Origin: Streptomyces aculeolatus
GTDB taxonomy: Bacteria; Actinomycetota; Actinomycetes; Streptomycetales; Streptomycetaceae
Direction: 5' to 3'
NCBI RefSeq assembly: GCF_020400605.1
Contig: NZ_JAINRD010000025.1
Coordinates: 62,001-126,000, forward strand
Length of the DNA: 64,000 nt
Under the pieces are notes generated by a model that made no database searches, was not told where the DNA came from, and worked only from the letters and a program-made list of their open reading frames with translations. The position numbers and the translations under genes were made by a program. This document shows positions 17,234 to 25,700 of the stretch, piece after piece; within the stretch, counting starts at the first letter, position 1, and each line of letters opens with the position of its first letter.

Positions 17234-19549
17234 GTGACAGCGAAGTCCGCAGCCGCGGCCCGGGCGACCGTGTACGGCTACCCCCGGCAGGGCCACCACC
17301 GGGAGCTGAAGAAGGCGGTCGAGGGCTACTGGAAGGGGCGCGTCACCGCTGAGGAGCTGCGCGCCACCGCCGCGCAACTGCGCCGCGCCAACTGGCGGGA
17401 GCTGGCAGAGGCCGGCGTCCACGAGGTGCCGACCGGCGACTTCTCGTACTACGACCACGTGCTCGACACCACCGTCATGGTCGGCGCGGTCCCCGACCGC
17501 CACCGCGCCGCCGTCGCCGCCGACGGCCTCGACGGCTACTTCGCCATGGCCCGCGGCACGCAGGACGCCGCCCCGCTGGAGATGACGAAGTGGTTCGACA
17601 CCAACTACCACTACCTGGTGCCCGAGCTGGGCCCCGACACCGTCTTCACCGCCGACTCGGCAAAGCAGACCGCCGAGCTGACCGAGGCGCTGGCGGTCGG
17701 TGCCCCCGGCCCGCGGCCCGTGCTCCTCGGCCCCGTGACCTACCTGCTGCTCGCCAAGCCCGCGCCGGGCGCGCCCGCGGGCTTCGAACCGCTGACGCTG
17801 CTGGACCGGCTGCTGCCCGTCTACGCGGAGGTGCTGGCCGACCTGCGCGCGGCCGGCGCCGCGTGGGTGCAGCTCGACGAGCCGGCGCTCGTCCAGGACC
17901 GTACGCCCGCGGAACTCGCCGCCGCCGGACGCGCCTACCGGGAACTCGGCGGCCTCGCCGACCGTCCCGCGCTGCTCGTCGCCTCGTACTTCGGCCGCCT
18001 CGGCGACGCCCTGCCCGTGCTCGCCGGGGCGCCGGTCGAGGGCCTGGCGCTGGACTTCACCGGCGCCGGTGCGGCGAACCTCGACGCACTGGCCGCCGTC
18101 GGCGGGCTGCCCGGCAAGCGGCTCGTCGCCGGCGTCGTGGACGGCCGCAACGTGTGGGCCTGCGACCTGGAACGGGCGCTGGCCACCCTCGGCACCCTCC
18201 TCGGGCTCGCCGACCGCGTCGACATCGCCGCGTCCTGCTCGCTGCTGCACGTGCCGCTCGACACCGCCGCGGAGCGGGACATCGACCCCCGGCTGCGGCA
18301 CTGGCTGGCGTTCGCCCGGCAGAAGACCGCCGAGGTCGCCGTGCTCGCCCGCGGCCTGGCCCGCGGCACCGGCGCCGTCGCCGCCGAACTCGCCGCCAAC
18401 CGCGCCGCCCTGGCTGCCCGCGCCGCCTCCCCGGTCACCCGCGACCCGGCCGTCCGCGCCCGTACCGCCGCCGCGAGCGCCGCCGACGCCCGCCGCCCCG
18501 CGCCGTACGCCGAGCGCGCGGCCGCCCAGCGGGCCCGGCTGGAGCTGCCGCCGCTGCCGACGACGACCATCGGCTCCTTCCCGCAGACCGCGGAGCTGCG
18601 CGCCGCCCGCGCCGACCTGCGCGCCGGGCGCATGAGCACGGCCGGCTACGAGGAGCGGATCGCGGCGGAGATCCGCGAGGTGGTGGCGTACCAGGAGGAG
18701 GCCGGACTCGACGTGCTCGTGCACGGCGAGCCCGAACGCAACGACATGGTGCAGTACTTCGCCGAGCAGCTGACCGGCTGCCTGGCCACGCGGCACGGCT
18801 GGGTGCAGTCGTACGGCACCCGCTACGTCCGCCCGCCGATCCTGGCGGGCGACATCTCCCGCCCCGAGCCGATGACGGTGCGCTGGACGACGTACGCGCA
18901 GTCGCTGACGGACCGCCCGGTCAAGGGCATGCTCACGGGCCCCGTCACGATGCTGGCGTGGTCGTTCGTCCGCGACGACCAGCCGCGCGCCGAGACCGCC
19001 CGGCAGGTGGCGCTCGCGCTGCGCGACGAGGTCGCCGACCTGGAGGCCGCGGGCACGGCGGTGATCCAGGTCGACGAGCCGGCGCTGCGCGAGACGCTGC
19101 CGCTGCGCGCCGCGGACCGGCCGGCGTATCTGGCGTGGGCGACCGGGGCGTTCCGGCTGACGACGGGCGTCGCGCGCGCGGACACGCAGATCCACACGCA
19201 CATGTGCTACGCGGAGTTCGGCGACATCGTCGCGGCGATCGACGACCTCGACGCGGACGTCATCAGCCTGGAGGCGGCGCGCTCCCACATGCAGGTGGCG
19301 TACGAACTGGCCGGTCACGGCTATCCGCGGGAGGCGGGGCCCGGCGTGTACGACATCCACTCGCCGCGGGTGCCGGACCCGGCGGAGACGGTGGCGCTGC
19401 TGCGCACCGGGCTGCGGGCGATCCCGGCGGAGCGGCTGTGGGTGAACCCGGACTGCGGGCTGAAGACGCGGGGCTGGGCGGAGACGCGGGCGTCGCTGGC
19501 GAGCCTGGTGGCGGCGGCGCGGGAGCTGCGGGGGGAGCTGCCGGGGTGA
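17234..19549 (+). CDS. metE: cobalamin-independent methionine synthase
   Basis: A 771-residue 5-methyltetrahydropteroyltriglutamate-homocysteine methyltransferase, full length for the family. The N-terminal barrel begins VYGYPRQGHHRELKKAVEGYW. The catalytic barrel has the zinc ligands His656 and Cys658 in IHTHMCYAEFGD and Cys741 in NPDCGLKTRGW, plus the substrate loop LPTTTIGSFPQT. GTG 17234 is chosen because GAAGGAG lies eight bases upstream. It makes methionine from homocysteine in the cytoplasm without B12, and the upstream B12 riboswitch fits that role. A hairpin terminator lies 34 bases after the stop. Confidence 0.95.
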   Translation: MTAKSAAAARATVYGYPRQGHHRELKKAVEGYWKGRVTAEELRATAAQLRRANWRELAEAGVHEVPTGDFSYYDHVLDTTVMVGAVPDRHRAAVAADGLDGYFAMARGTQDAAPLEMTKWFDTNYHYLVPELGPDTVFTADSAKQTAELTEALAVGAPGPRPVLLGPVTYLLLAKPAPGAPAGFEPLTLLDRLLPVYAEVLADLRAAGAAWVQLDEPALVQDRTPAELAAAGRAYRELGGLADRPALLVASYFGRLGDALPVLAGAPVEGLALDFTGAGAANLDALAAVGGLPGKRLVAGVVDGRNVWACDLERALATLGTLLGLADRVDIAASCSLLHVPLDTAAERDIDPRLRHWLAFARQKTAEVAVLARGLARGTGAVAAELAANRAALAARAASPVTRDPAVRARTAAASAADARRPAPYAERAAAQRARLELPPLPTTTIGSFPQTAELRAARADLRAGRMSTAGYEERIAAEIREVVAYQEEAGLDVLVHGEPERNDMVQYFAEQLTGCLATRHGWVQSYGTRYVRPPILAGDISRPEPMTVRWTTYAQSLTDRPVKGMLTGPVTMLAWSFVRDDQPRAETARQVALALRDEVADLEAAGTAVIQVDEPALRETLPLRAADRPAYLAWATGAFRLTTGVARADTQIHTHMCYAEFGDIVAAIDDLDADVISLEAARSHMQVAYELAGHGYPREAGPGVYDIHSPRVPDPAETVALLRTGLRAIPAERLWVNPDCGLKTRGWAETRASLASLVAAARELRGELPG

Positions 19550-19582
19550 CGTAGCGGCACCGCGTCGGGCGTCCTCCTCCCT

Positions 19583-19626
19583 CACCCGCCGGCGGGTTCC
19601 GGGTCTCCCGGGCCGGCCGGCGGGTG
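19583..19626 (+). terminator. terminator hairpin of metE
   Basis: Arms CACCCGCCGGC and GCCGGCGGGTG (11 bp, perfect) enclose an inner CCGGG-TCT-CCCGG hairpin, 34 bases past the metE stop. Part of it belongs to the duplicated soxR fragment described separately. Confidence 0.65.
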
Positions 19627-19666
19627 GGCAGGCGGCGCGGGCCCGGGACCCGTGTGGCCGAGGGCG
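19588..19666 (-). pseudogene. soxR 3'-end remnant (direct repeat copy)
   Basis: These 79 bases match 25161-25238, inside the 3' part of soxR, with about 70 identical positions and a single one-base gap. On the minus strand the copy still reads GPRRLPTRRPARETRNPPAGE against GPRRLLTRRLAQETRNPPAGE in soxR. It has no start codon or DNA-binding part, so it is a fragment. The two copies are in the same orientation 5573 bases apart and bracket the symporter-phosphatase module. Confidence 0.8.
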
Positions 19667-19836
19667 GTTCCTTCCGGGGGAGCAGCAGTGGGTGTGTTGG
19701 TCTTCGATCATGCAGCGGGCTGCCGATAGCGTCTTGGGGCGGCGTCTGTGTGGCACTGCGGTGTCCGCTGCCGTGATGCGGCACGGGACACACCCGGGTG
19801 CGTGGCGAGGCGTGACATGGGGTTGTGGAGGCAGCC

Positions 19837-20043
19837 GTGGCGAGGTCACGGGACGACGAGCGGCTGGCCGGGCGCCTGGCGGCCGTGGGGGCGTTGGGGT
19901 TCGTGCTGGTCGTGCCACCGCTGCTGGCGCAGTTCGACCGCATGGACCGGGTCTTCGGCGTCCCGCTTCTCTGGGCGTACCTGTACCTGGTCTGGGCGAT
20001 CGTGATCGGCCTGGTCGCCATCGTCGGCGCCCGATCAAAGTAG
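19837..20043 (+). CDS. small membrane protein, likely symporter partner
   Basis: A 68-residue protein with two hydrophobic segments (about residues 15-30 and 43-64, the latter LWAYLYLVWAIVIGLVAIVGA). It ends four bases before the symporter-phosphatase gene. Small two-helix proteins of this layout often precede sodium/solute symporters and are thought to help their assembly or function. GTG 19837 is chosen because GGAGG lies eight bases upstream; another GTG 12 bases earlier is in frame. Confidence 0.75.
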   Translation: MARSRDDERLAGRLAAVGALGFVLVVPPLLAQFDRMDRVFGVPLLWAYLYLVWAIVIGLVAIVGARSK

Positions 20044-20047
20044 TGCC

Positions 20048-23000
20048 GTGCTCCGGGCCGAGATCATCGTCGCTGTTTCGGTGGCGTACCTCGGCCTGCT
20101 CTTCGTCGTGGCCTTCTACGCCGACCGGAGGGCGGCCGCCGGCCGGAGCCTGATCAACAACGCCACGGTCTACGCCCTGTCCCTCGCGGTGTACGAAACC
20201 GCATGGGCGCTCTACGGCAACGTGGGCGGGGCCGCCGCCACCGGCGTCGGCTTCCTGGGCCTCTACCTGGGGCCCGTGCTCATGCTCGCGCTCGGCTGGC
20301 CGGTGTTGCGCAGGATCATGCGGGTCAGCCGCCGCCATCGGGTCACTTCACTGGCCGATTTCGTCTCCGCCCGCTACGGCAAGAGTGCGGTGCTGGGCGG
20401 TCTGGTCACGATCATCGCCGTGGTGGGGATCGCTCCCTACATCTCGCTCCAGCTCAAAGCGGTCTCCGACACCTTCGAGATCATTCGCCGGTATCCCGAG
20501 ATCACCGCCGCCTCGGAGATGGGCCAGGTTCCGCTGCTCCAGGACACCGGGCTGTACGCGGCGCTGCTGCTCGCCGCGTTCACCATCCTCTTCGGCACCC
20601 GCCACCTGGACACCGCCGAACGCCACGAGGGTCTGGTCGCCGCGGTCGCGTTCGAGTCCGTGGTCAAGCTCGCGGCGCTCCTCGCGGTCGGGGTCTTCGT
20701 GACCTTCTGGATGTTCCGGGGGTTCGACGACCTGTTCTCCCGGGCCGCGCAGGCCGACCTCACCCAACTGTTCACCCTGCACGGGCACACCAGCTACGGC
20801 ACGTGGGTCTGGGTCATCGTGCTGTCCATGCTGTCGATCGTGCTGCTGCCCCGGCAGTGGCAGGTCACCTTCGTCGAGAACGTCGACGAGAAGCACCTCA
20901 AGCGCGCGATGTGGCTGTTCCCGCTGTACCTGCTCGCGAACACCTTCTTCGTGCTTCCGCTCGCGGCCGGTGGCCTCCTACGGCTCGGCGGGGCCACCGA
21001 CGCCGACACCTATGTGCTGGCCCTCCCGATCGCCGAAGGCCAGCAGGCACTCGCGCTGTTCGTCTTCATCGGCGGCCTCAGCGCGGCCACCGCCATGATC
21101 GCCGTCGAGACCATCGCGCTCAGCACCATGGTGTCCAACTCGCTCGTGATGCCGCTGCTGCTGCGCAGCAGGTCCCGGCTGGCCCGTCGAGACGATCTCT
21201 CCGGCCTGGTCCTGGGCATCCGCCGGACCACCATCGTGCTGATCCTGCTGCTCGGCTACGCGTACTTCCGGCTCGCGGGCGAGGGGCGGGCACTGACGTC
21301 GTTCGGCCTGGTGTCGTTCGCGGCCGTGGCACAGTTCGCGCCCGCGATCCTCGGCGGCCTGTTCTGGAAGGGCGGCACCCGCCTCGGTGTGCTGGTGGGT
21401 CTGGTGGCGGGGTTCGTCATGTGGGCGTACACCCTGCTGCTGCCGAGCTTCGCCGAGTCCGGGCTGCTGCCCGCCTCGTTCCTGCGCGAGGGCCCGCTCG
21501 GCATCGAGCTGCTCCGGCCGCAGCGGTTGTTCGGCCTGTCGGGAATGGACCCGGTCAGCCATGCGATGTTCTGGAGCGCGCTGGTGAACATCGGCGGGTA
21601 CGTCGCTGTCTCGCTCGCCGGCCGGCCGAACGTCGCCGAGCGGGCGCAGGCGGTGCAGTTCGTCGACATCCTCGCGGAGCCGGCCAGAGAGCGGCGCTGG
21701 CAGGCCCACGCCACGGTCGGCGCGCTGCAGACGATGCTGGAGCGCTTCCTCGGGCGGGAGGGCGCCGAGCGGGCGTTGCGCGCCTACCCGGGGACGAGGC
21801 CCGACTCACCGGAGGCCGAGGCGCCCCCGGAGCTGGTCCATCACGCGGAAGCCCAGCTGTCCGGCTCTGTCGGCGCGGCGTCCGCGCGGCTCGTGGTCGA
21901 CGCGGTGGTCGGCCAGGAACCGGTCCGCACCGACGAGGTGATGGAGATGATCGGCGAGGCGTCGCAGCGGGTCGAGCTGGTCCGGCGACGGCTGGAGTTC
22001 CTCTACGACGCGACCAGCAGCATCGGAACCACCCTGGACGTGATCCGTACGGCCGAGGAGTTGACCCAGGCCGCCGTTCCGGGCTTCGCCGACTACGCCA
22101 CCGTCGACCTGCCCGAGGCCGTGGTGCGCGGTGACGAACCGGGGATGAACGGCGGCGGCACCGGCGGCACCGGCCCGCGGATGCAGCGCACGGCCGTCAG
22201 CGGTATCCGTGACGAAACCCCCTTCTTCCCCATCGGCGACCTGATCACCTACACGCCGTCCTCGCCACCCGCTCGCAGCATCGAGACGGGGAGGGCGATC
22301 CTGGTGCCCCGGCTGCGCGACTCCCCGGGATGGCAGGAGGTGGACCGGGTACGGGCCTCGCACATCCTGGACCACGGAGTCCACTCGCTCATCACGGCGC
22401 CGCTGCGCGCCCGCGGTGTGCTGCTGGGTGTCGTCAACTTCTGGCGCTCGGAGAAGACCGAGCCCTTCGAACAGGACGATCTCTCCCTCGCGGCCGAACT
22501 GGCCGCCCACGCCGCCGTATCCCTCGACAACGCACGCCGCTACACCCGCGAGCACGGCATGGCGGTGGCCCTCCAGCGCAGCCTGCTGCCCCGCACCCTG
22601 CCCGAACAGCACGCCGTCGAAGTCGCCTACCGCTACCTCCCCGCGCAGGAAGGCGTCGGCGGCGACTGGTTCGACGTGATCCCCCTGTCCGGCGCCCGCG
22701 TCGCCCTGGTGATGGGCGACGTCGTCGGACACGGACTGCACGCCGCCGCCACGATGGGACGGCTGCGCACCGCCGTACACAGCTTCTCCTCCCTCGATCC
22801 GCCGCCCCACGAACTCCTCGGCCACCTCGACGAACTGGTCACCCGCACCGACCAGGAAGCCGTCGCCGCCGGCGGCGAGACCAGCATCACCGGCGTCACC
22901 TGCCTGTACGCCATCTACGACTCCGTGACCCACCGCTGCGCCATCGCCAGAGCCGGCCACCCCGCCCCCGCCCTCGCACGCCCCGACGGCACCGTGGAAT

Positions 23001-23668
23001 TCCTGGACGTGCCCTCGGGCCTCCCCCTCGGCATCGGCGGGCTGCCCTTCGAATCCGTGGAACTGCACCTGCCGGAAGGCAGCAGGCTCGTCCTGTTCAC
23101 CGACGGCCTCGTCGAACGCCGCGACCAGGACATCGACACCGGACTCCGCATTCTCCGCGAGACCCTCGCACGTGCCGAGCAGACCCCCGAGGAGACCTGC
23201 GACGCCGTACTCGACGCACTCCTGCCGCCCGTTCAGAGCGACGACATCGCACTGCTCGTCGCCCGGACACGCGTCCTGGGGAGCGAACAGGTCGCGCAGT
23301 GGGACATCGAATCCGATCCCGCAGCCGTCCGCCGCGTACGCGCCGCCGTCTCCACACTCCTCGCGGAATGGGAACTGGAGACCCTCCAGGACACCACCGA
23401 GCTGATCCTCAGCGAACTGATCACCAACGCCATGCGCCACGGCGTCGGGCCCATCAAGGTACGGCTGCTGCGCGACCACACGCTCACCTGCGAGGTCTAC
23501 GACCGCAGCCTCACCTCACCGCACCTGCGCTACGCCGCCACCATGGACGAAGGCGGACGGGGCCTCTTCCTCGTCGCCCAGCTCACCGCACGCTGGGGCA
23601 CCCGCTACACCAAGGACGGCAAGGTCATCTGGGCCGAACAGACCACACCGGAGGCACCCGGCGACTGA
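20048..23668 (+). CDS. sodium/solute symporter fused to GAF-SpoIIE phosphatase and HATPase
   Basis: A 1206-residue fusion. Residues 1-510 are an SLC5-type symporter with about 12-13 helices. The linker (about 537-640, LQTMLERFLGREGAERAL and SGSVGAASARLVVDAVVG) is the kind normally found between transporter and kinase in CbrA-like sensor kinases. It is followed by a GAF domain (about 650-835), a PP2C-type SpoIIE phosphatase (about 845-1070, with GGDWFDVIPL and MGDVVGHGLHAA) and a C-terminal RsbW-like ATPase (about 1085-1200, ELITNAMRHG and DEGGRGLFL). No histidine-kinase phosphoacceptor domain is present. It appears to turn substrate transport or binding into control of anti-anti-sigma phosphorylation. 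Spacing to the small upstream gene is four bases. Confidence 0.92.
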   Translation: MLRAEIIVAVSVAYLGLLFVVAFYADRRAAAGRSLINNATVYALSLAVYETAWALYGNVGGAAATGVGFLGLYLGPVLMLALGWPVLRRIMRVSRRHRVTSLADFVSARYGKSAVLGGLVTIIAVVGIAPYISLQLKAVSDTFEIIRRYPEITAASEMGQVPLLQDTGLYAALLLAAFTILFGTRHLDTAERHEGLVAAVAFESVVKLAALLAVGVFVTFWMFRGFDDLFSRAAQADLTQLFTLHGHTSYGTWVWVIVLSMLSIVLLPRQWQVTFVENVDEKHLKRAMWLFPLYLLANTFFVLPLAAGGLLRLGGATDADTYVLALPIAEGQQALALFVFIGGLSAATAMIAVETIALSTMVSNSLVMPLLLRSRSRLARRDDLSGLVLGIRRTTIVLILLLGYAYFRLAGEGRALTSFGLVSFAAVAQFAPAILGGLFWKGGTRLGVLVGLVAGFVMWAYTLLLPSFAESGLLPASFLREGPLGIELLRPQRLFGLSGMDPVSHAMFWSALVNIGGYVAVSLAGRPNVAERAQAVQFVDILAEPARERRWQAHATVGALQTMLERFLGREGAERALRAYPGTRPDSPEAEAPPELVHHAEAQLSGSVGAASARLVVDAVVGQEPVRTDEVMEMIGEASQRVELVRRRLEFLYDATSSIGTTLDVIRTAEELTQAAVPGFADYATVDLPEAVVRGDEPGMNGGGTGGTGPRMQRTAVSGIRDETPFFPIGDLITYTPSSPPARSIETGRAILVPRLRDSPGWQEVDRVRASHILDHGVHSLITAPLRARGVLLGVVNFWRSEKTEPFEQDDLSLAAELAAHAAVSLDNARRYTREHGMAVALQRSLLPRTLPEQHAVEVAYRYLPAQEGVGGDWFDVIPLSGARVALVMGDVVGHGLHAAATMGRLRTAVHSFSSLDPPPHELLGHLDELVTRTDQEAVAAGGETSITGVTCLYAIYDSVTHRCAIARAGHPAPALARPDGTVEFLDVPSGLPLGIGGLPFESVELHLPEGSRLVLFTDGLVERRDQDIDTGLRILRETLARAEQTPEETCDAVLDALLPPVQSDDIALLVARTRVLGSEQVAQWDIESDPAAVRRVRAAVSTLLAEWELETLQDTTELILSELITNAMRHGVGPIKVRLLRDHTLTCEVYDRSLTSPHLRYAATMDEGGRGLFLVAQLTARWGTRYTKDGKVIWAEQTTPEAPGD

Positions 23669-23704
23669 CCGGCCCGCAGCGGTTGGAGCCCTTCCCGGAT
23701 CAGG

Positions 23705-25120
23705 TCAGTCCGCCCGTGATGCCGTGTTCTCAGAACTGTCGGCCCCCGGGAGCCGCAGGGCGAGGAGGGCGACGTCGTCGGTGCTGTCGGGGGCGAGGCC
23801 CGTCAGGAGTTCGTCGCAGAAGGTGTCGGGGGTCTCGCGGGCGAGAGCCGCGGCGTGCTGGCGCAGACGGGTGAGGCTCTGGTCGAGGGTCTCGCCCCGG
23901 CGTTCGATGAGACCGTCGGTGTAGAGCAGGAGGGTGGAGCGGGCCGGCAGGGGTTCGATGGCGCTGGTGCGGGCCAGGTCGGTGGTGACGCCGAGGAGGT
24001 GGCTCCGGCCCCCTTCGAGGTAGCGGGCGTCGCCGTCATGGGTGATCAAAAGGGGCGGCGGATGGCCGGCGACGGCGTAGTGGATTTCCCAGGGACCGGT
24101 GTCAGGTCCTCGGAGGACGGCAAAGACGCAGCTCGCTGTGGTCCCGGGGTAGAGGGTGTGCTGGGCGACGTCCATCCGGTGCAGGATCTTCTCGGGGGGT
24201 TCCTGGCGGTCGCTGGCGATGCCGCGGAGCATGTTGCGAAGCTGACTCATGGTGACGGCGGCTTTGAGATCGTGGCCGGTGACGTCGCCGATGATCAGCG
24301 TGGTTTGGCCGGTGGGCAGCAGGAAGCTGTCGTACCAGTCCCCGCCGACCTCGGCGGTGGCCAGCGAGGGGGAGTAGCGGGCTGCCATGCGCAGGTCATC
24401 GACTTCGGGCAGCTCGGGCAGCAGCGAACGCTGGAGACGTTCGGCGACCCGCTGCCCCTGGCGGTAGAGGCGCGCGTTGTCGATGGCGAGACCGACGCGC
24501 TGGACCAGATCGCCGATCAGGGGCAGGTCGTGCTCGGTAAGCGGAGGGTGGTCTCCCGAGCGGCTGACGATGAGTGCGCCGATGACCTCCCGTCGGGCCC
24601 GCAGCGGGGCGATGACGGCACTGGTGGCGCCCGCGGCGAAGGAGACCTGCCGCGTCTGCGATTCCTCACGGTCGTCGTGGGCGAGGTCGGTTTCCGTCAG
24701 CAGCAGCGGGCCGGCGCCGCGCAGCACGCGGACCAGGGGATCGGCAGCCGGCCCCGGAGGGAGGGGTAGGAAAGCCTGTTCCTCGTGCGGCTGGAGGCCG
24801 CTTTCAGTACGGGAGACAGAGATACGCTCGATCCTGCCCTTGCCGGCCAGCAGATCGACGGCGCACCAGTCCCCCAGCCGACGGGCCACGATCCGGGTGA
24901 CCCGCCGCAGGCCCTCGCCCACCTCCAGGGTCCCGGCCAGCGCCGAGTTGATGTCGGCCAGCACCGTCAGCCGGTCCAGCGCCTGCTGCAGGATCTCATC
25001 CACGTCGTAGTCGTCCACCTTGAGGCCATTCCCCGGTTGATCACCCCGACCGCCGCCGTGACCCGAATACCGTCGCCTGGCCCATCGACTCGCCCCGCAA
25101 GGGGGAGTCGCCGACGACAC
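23705..25120 (-). CDS. GAF/SpoIIE-family protein phosphatase
   Basis: A 471-residue soluble regulator: a GAF domain at about residues 50-215 and a PP2C-type SpoIIE phosphatase at about 230-460, with metal-binding motifs GGDWYDSFLLP, IGDVTGHDLKAAVTM and DSTDDVALLALRL. RsbU/SpoIIE enzymes dephosphorylate anti-anti-sigma proteins to release sigma factors. It is convergent with the symporter-phosphatase fusion and may act on the same partner. The GTG start at 25120 has no good ribosome site; a start nearer residue 35 (VDDYDVDEIL) is possible. Confidence 0.87.
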   Translation of the reverse strand: MSSATPPCGASRWARRRYSGHGGGRGDQPGNGLKVDDYDVDEILQQALDRLTVLADINSALAGTLEVGEGLRRVTRIVARRLGDWCAVDLLAGKGRIERISVSRTESGLQPHEEQAFLPLPPGPAADPLVRVLRGAGPLLLTETDLAHDDREESQTRQVSFAAGATSAVIAPLRARREVIGALIVSRSGDHPPLTEHDLPLIGDLVQRVGLAIDNARLYRQGQRVAERLQRSLLPELPEVDDLRMAARYSPSLATAEVGGDWYDSFLLPTGQTTLIIGDVTGHDLKAAVTMSQLRNMLRGIASDRQEPPEKILHRMDVAQHTLYPGTTASCVFAVLRGPDTGPWEIHYAVAGHPPPLLITHDGDARYLEGGRSHLLGVTTDLARTSAIEPLPARSTLLLYTDGLIERRGETLDQSLTRLRQHAAALARETPDTFCDELLTGLAPDSTDDVALLALRLPGADSSENTASRAD

Positions 25121-25138
25121 CGTGTGACTGACGCTCCG

Positions 25139-25645
25139 TCAGCCACTCCCCTGCTCGCCAGCCGGCGGGTTCCGCGTCTCCTGGGCCAGCCGGCGGGTGA
25201 GCAGGCGGCGCGGGCCGGGGCCCGTGTCGCCGAGGACGTCGTCGCGGTTGCGCAGCAGGCAGCGTTCCAGCGACAGGCAGCCGCAGCCGATGCAGTCGCT
25301 CAGCCGGTCCCGCAGCCGCACCATCTGGTCGATCCGGATGTCGAGTTCGTCGCGCCAGGCCGCCGACAGCCGGGCCCAGTCCTCCTGCGTCGGGGTGCGC
25401 TCGTCGGGGAGCGTCCGCAGCGCCTCGGCGATCGTGCGCAGCGGGATGCCCACCCGCTGCGCGGTGCGGATGAACGCGACGCGGCGGAGCGTGTCGCGGG
25501 TGAAGCGGCGCTGGTTGCCGGCGGTGCGGCGGCTGCGGATGAGGCCCTTGCCCTCGTAGAAGTGCAGCGCCGTGACGGCGACGCCGGAGCGCGCGGCGAG
25601 CTGGCCGACCGTGAGTTCCTTCGCGTCGAAGGGCGGCTTGTCCAT
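25139..25645 (-). CDS. soxR: redox-sensing MerR regulator SoxR
   Basis: A 168-residue SoxR. The winged helix is at the N-terminus (LTVGQLAARSGVAVTALHFYEGKGLI) and the [2Fe-2S] ligands are Cys118, Cys121, Cys123 and Cys129 (C-X2-C-X-C-X5-C). It senses redox-cycling compounds by oxidation of the cluster and activates promoters with an overlong spacer. A SoxR-box promoter lies in the 55-bp gap to the divergent MFS gene. Part of its 3' end is repeated 5.6 kb away, next to metE. Confidence 0.95.
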   Translation of the reverse strand: MDKPPFDAKELTVGQLAARSGVAVTALHFYEGKGLIRSRRTAGNQRRFTRDTLRRVAFIRTAQRVGIPLRTIAEALRTLPDERTPTQEDWARLSAAWRDELDIRIDQMVRLRDRLSDCIGCGCLSLERCLLRNRDDVLGDTGPGPRRLLTRRLAQETRNPPAGEQGSG

Positions 25646-25662
25646 GGCCGTCAGCCTAGCCC

Positions 25663-25693
25663 TTGACCTCGATTATGGTCGAGGTTTGAGACT
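25663..25693 (+). promoter_or_regulatory. SoxR-box promoter of the MFS gene
   Basis: The -35 TTGACC (25663-25668) and -10 GAGACT (25688-25693) are separated by 19 bp, the unusual spacing of MerR/SoxR-activated promoters. The spacer carries the inverted repeat CCTCGA-TTATGG-TCGAGG at 25667-25684, with the 18-bp length and CCTC/GAGG ends of known SoxR boxes. Transcription would begin about seven bases on, at the ATG at 25701, so the mRNA is probably leaderless. Confidence 0.8.
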
Positions 25694-25700
25694 GGCCGCC

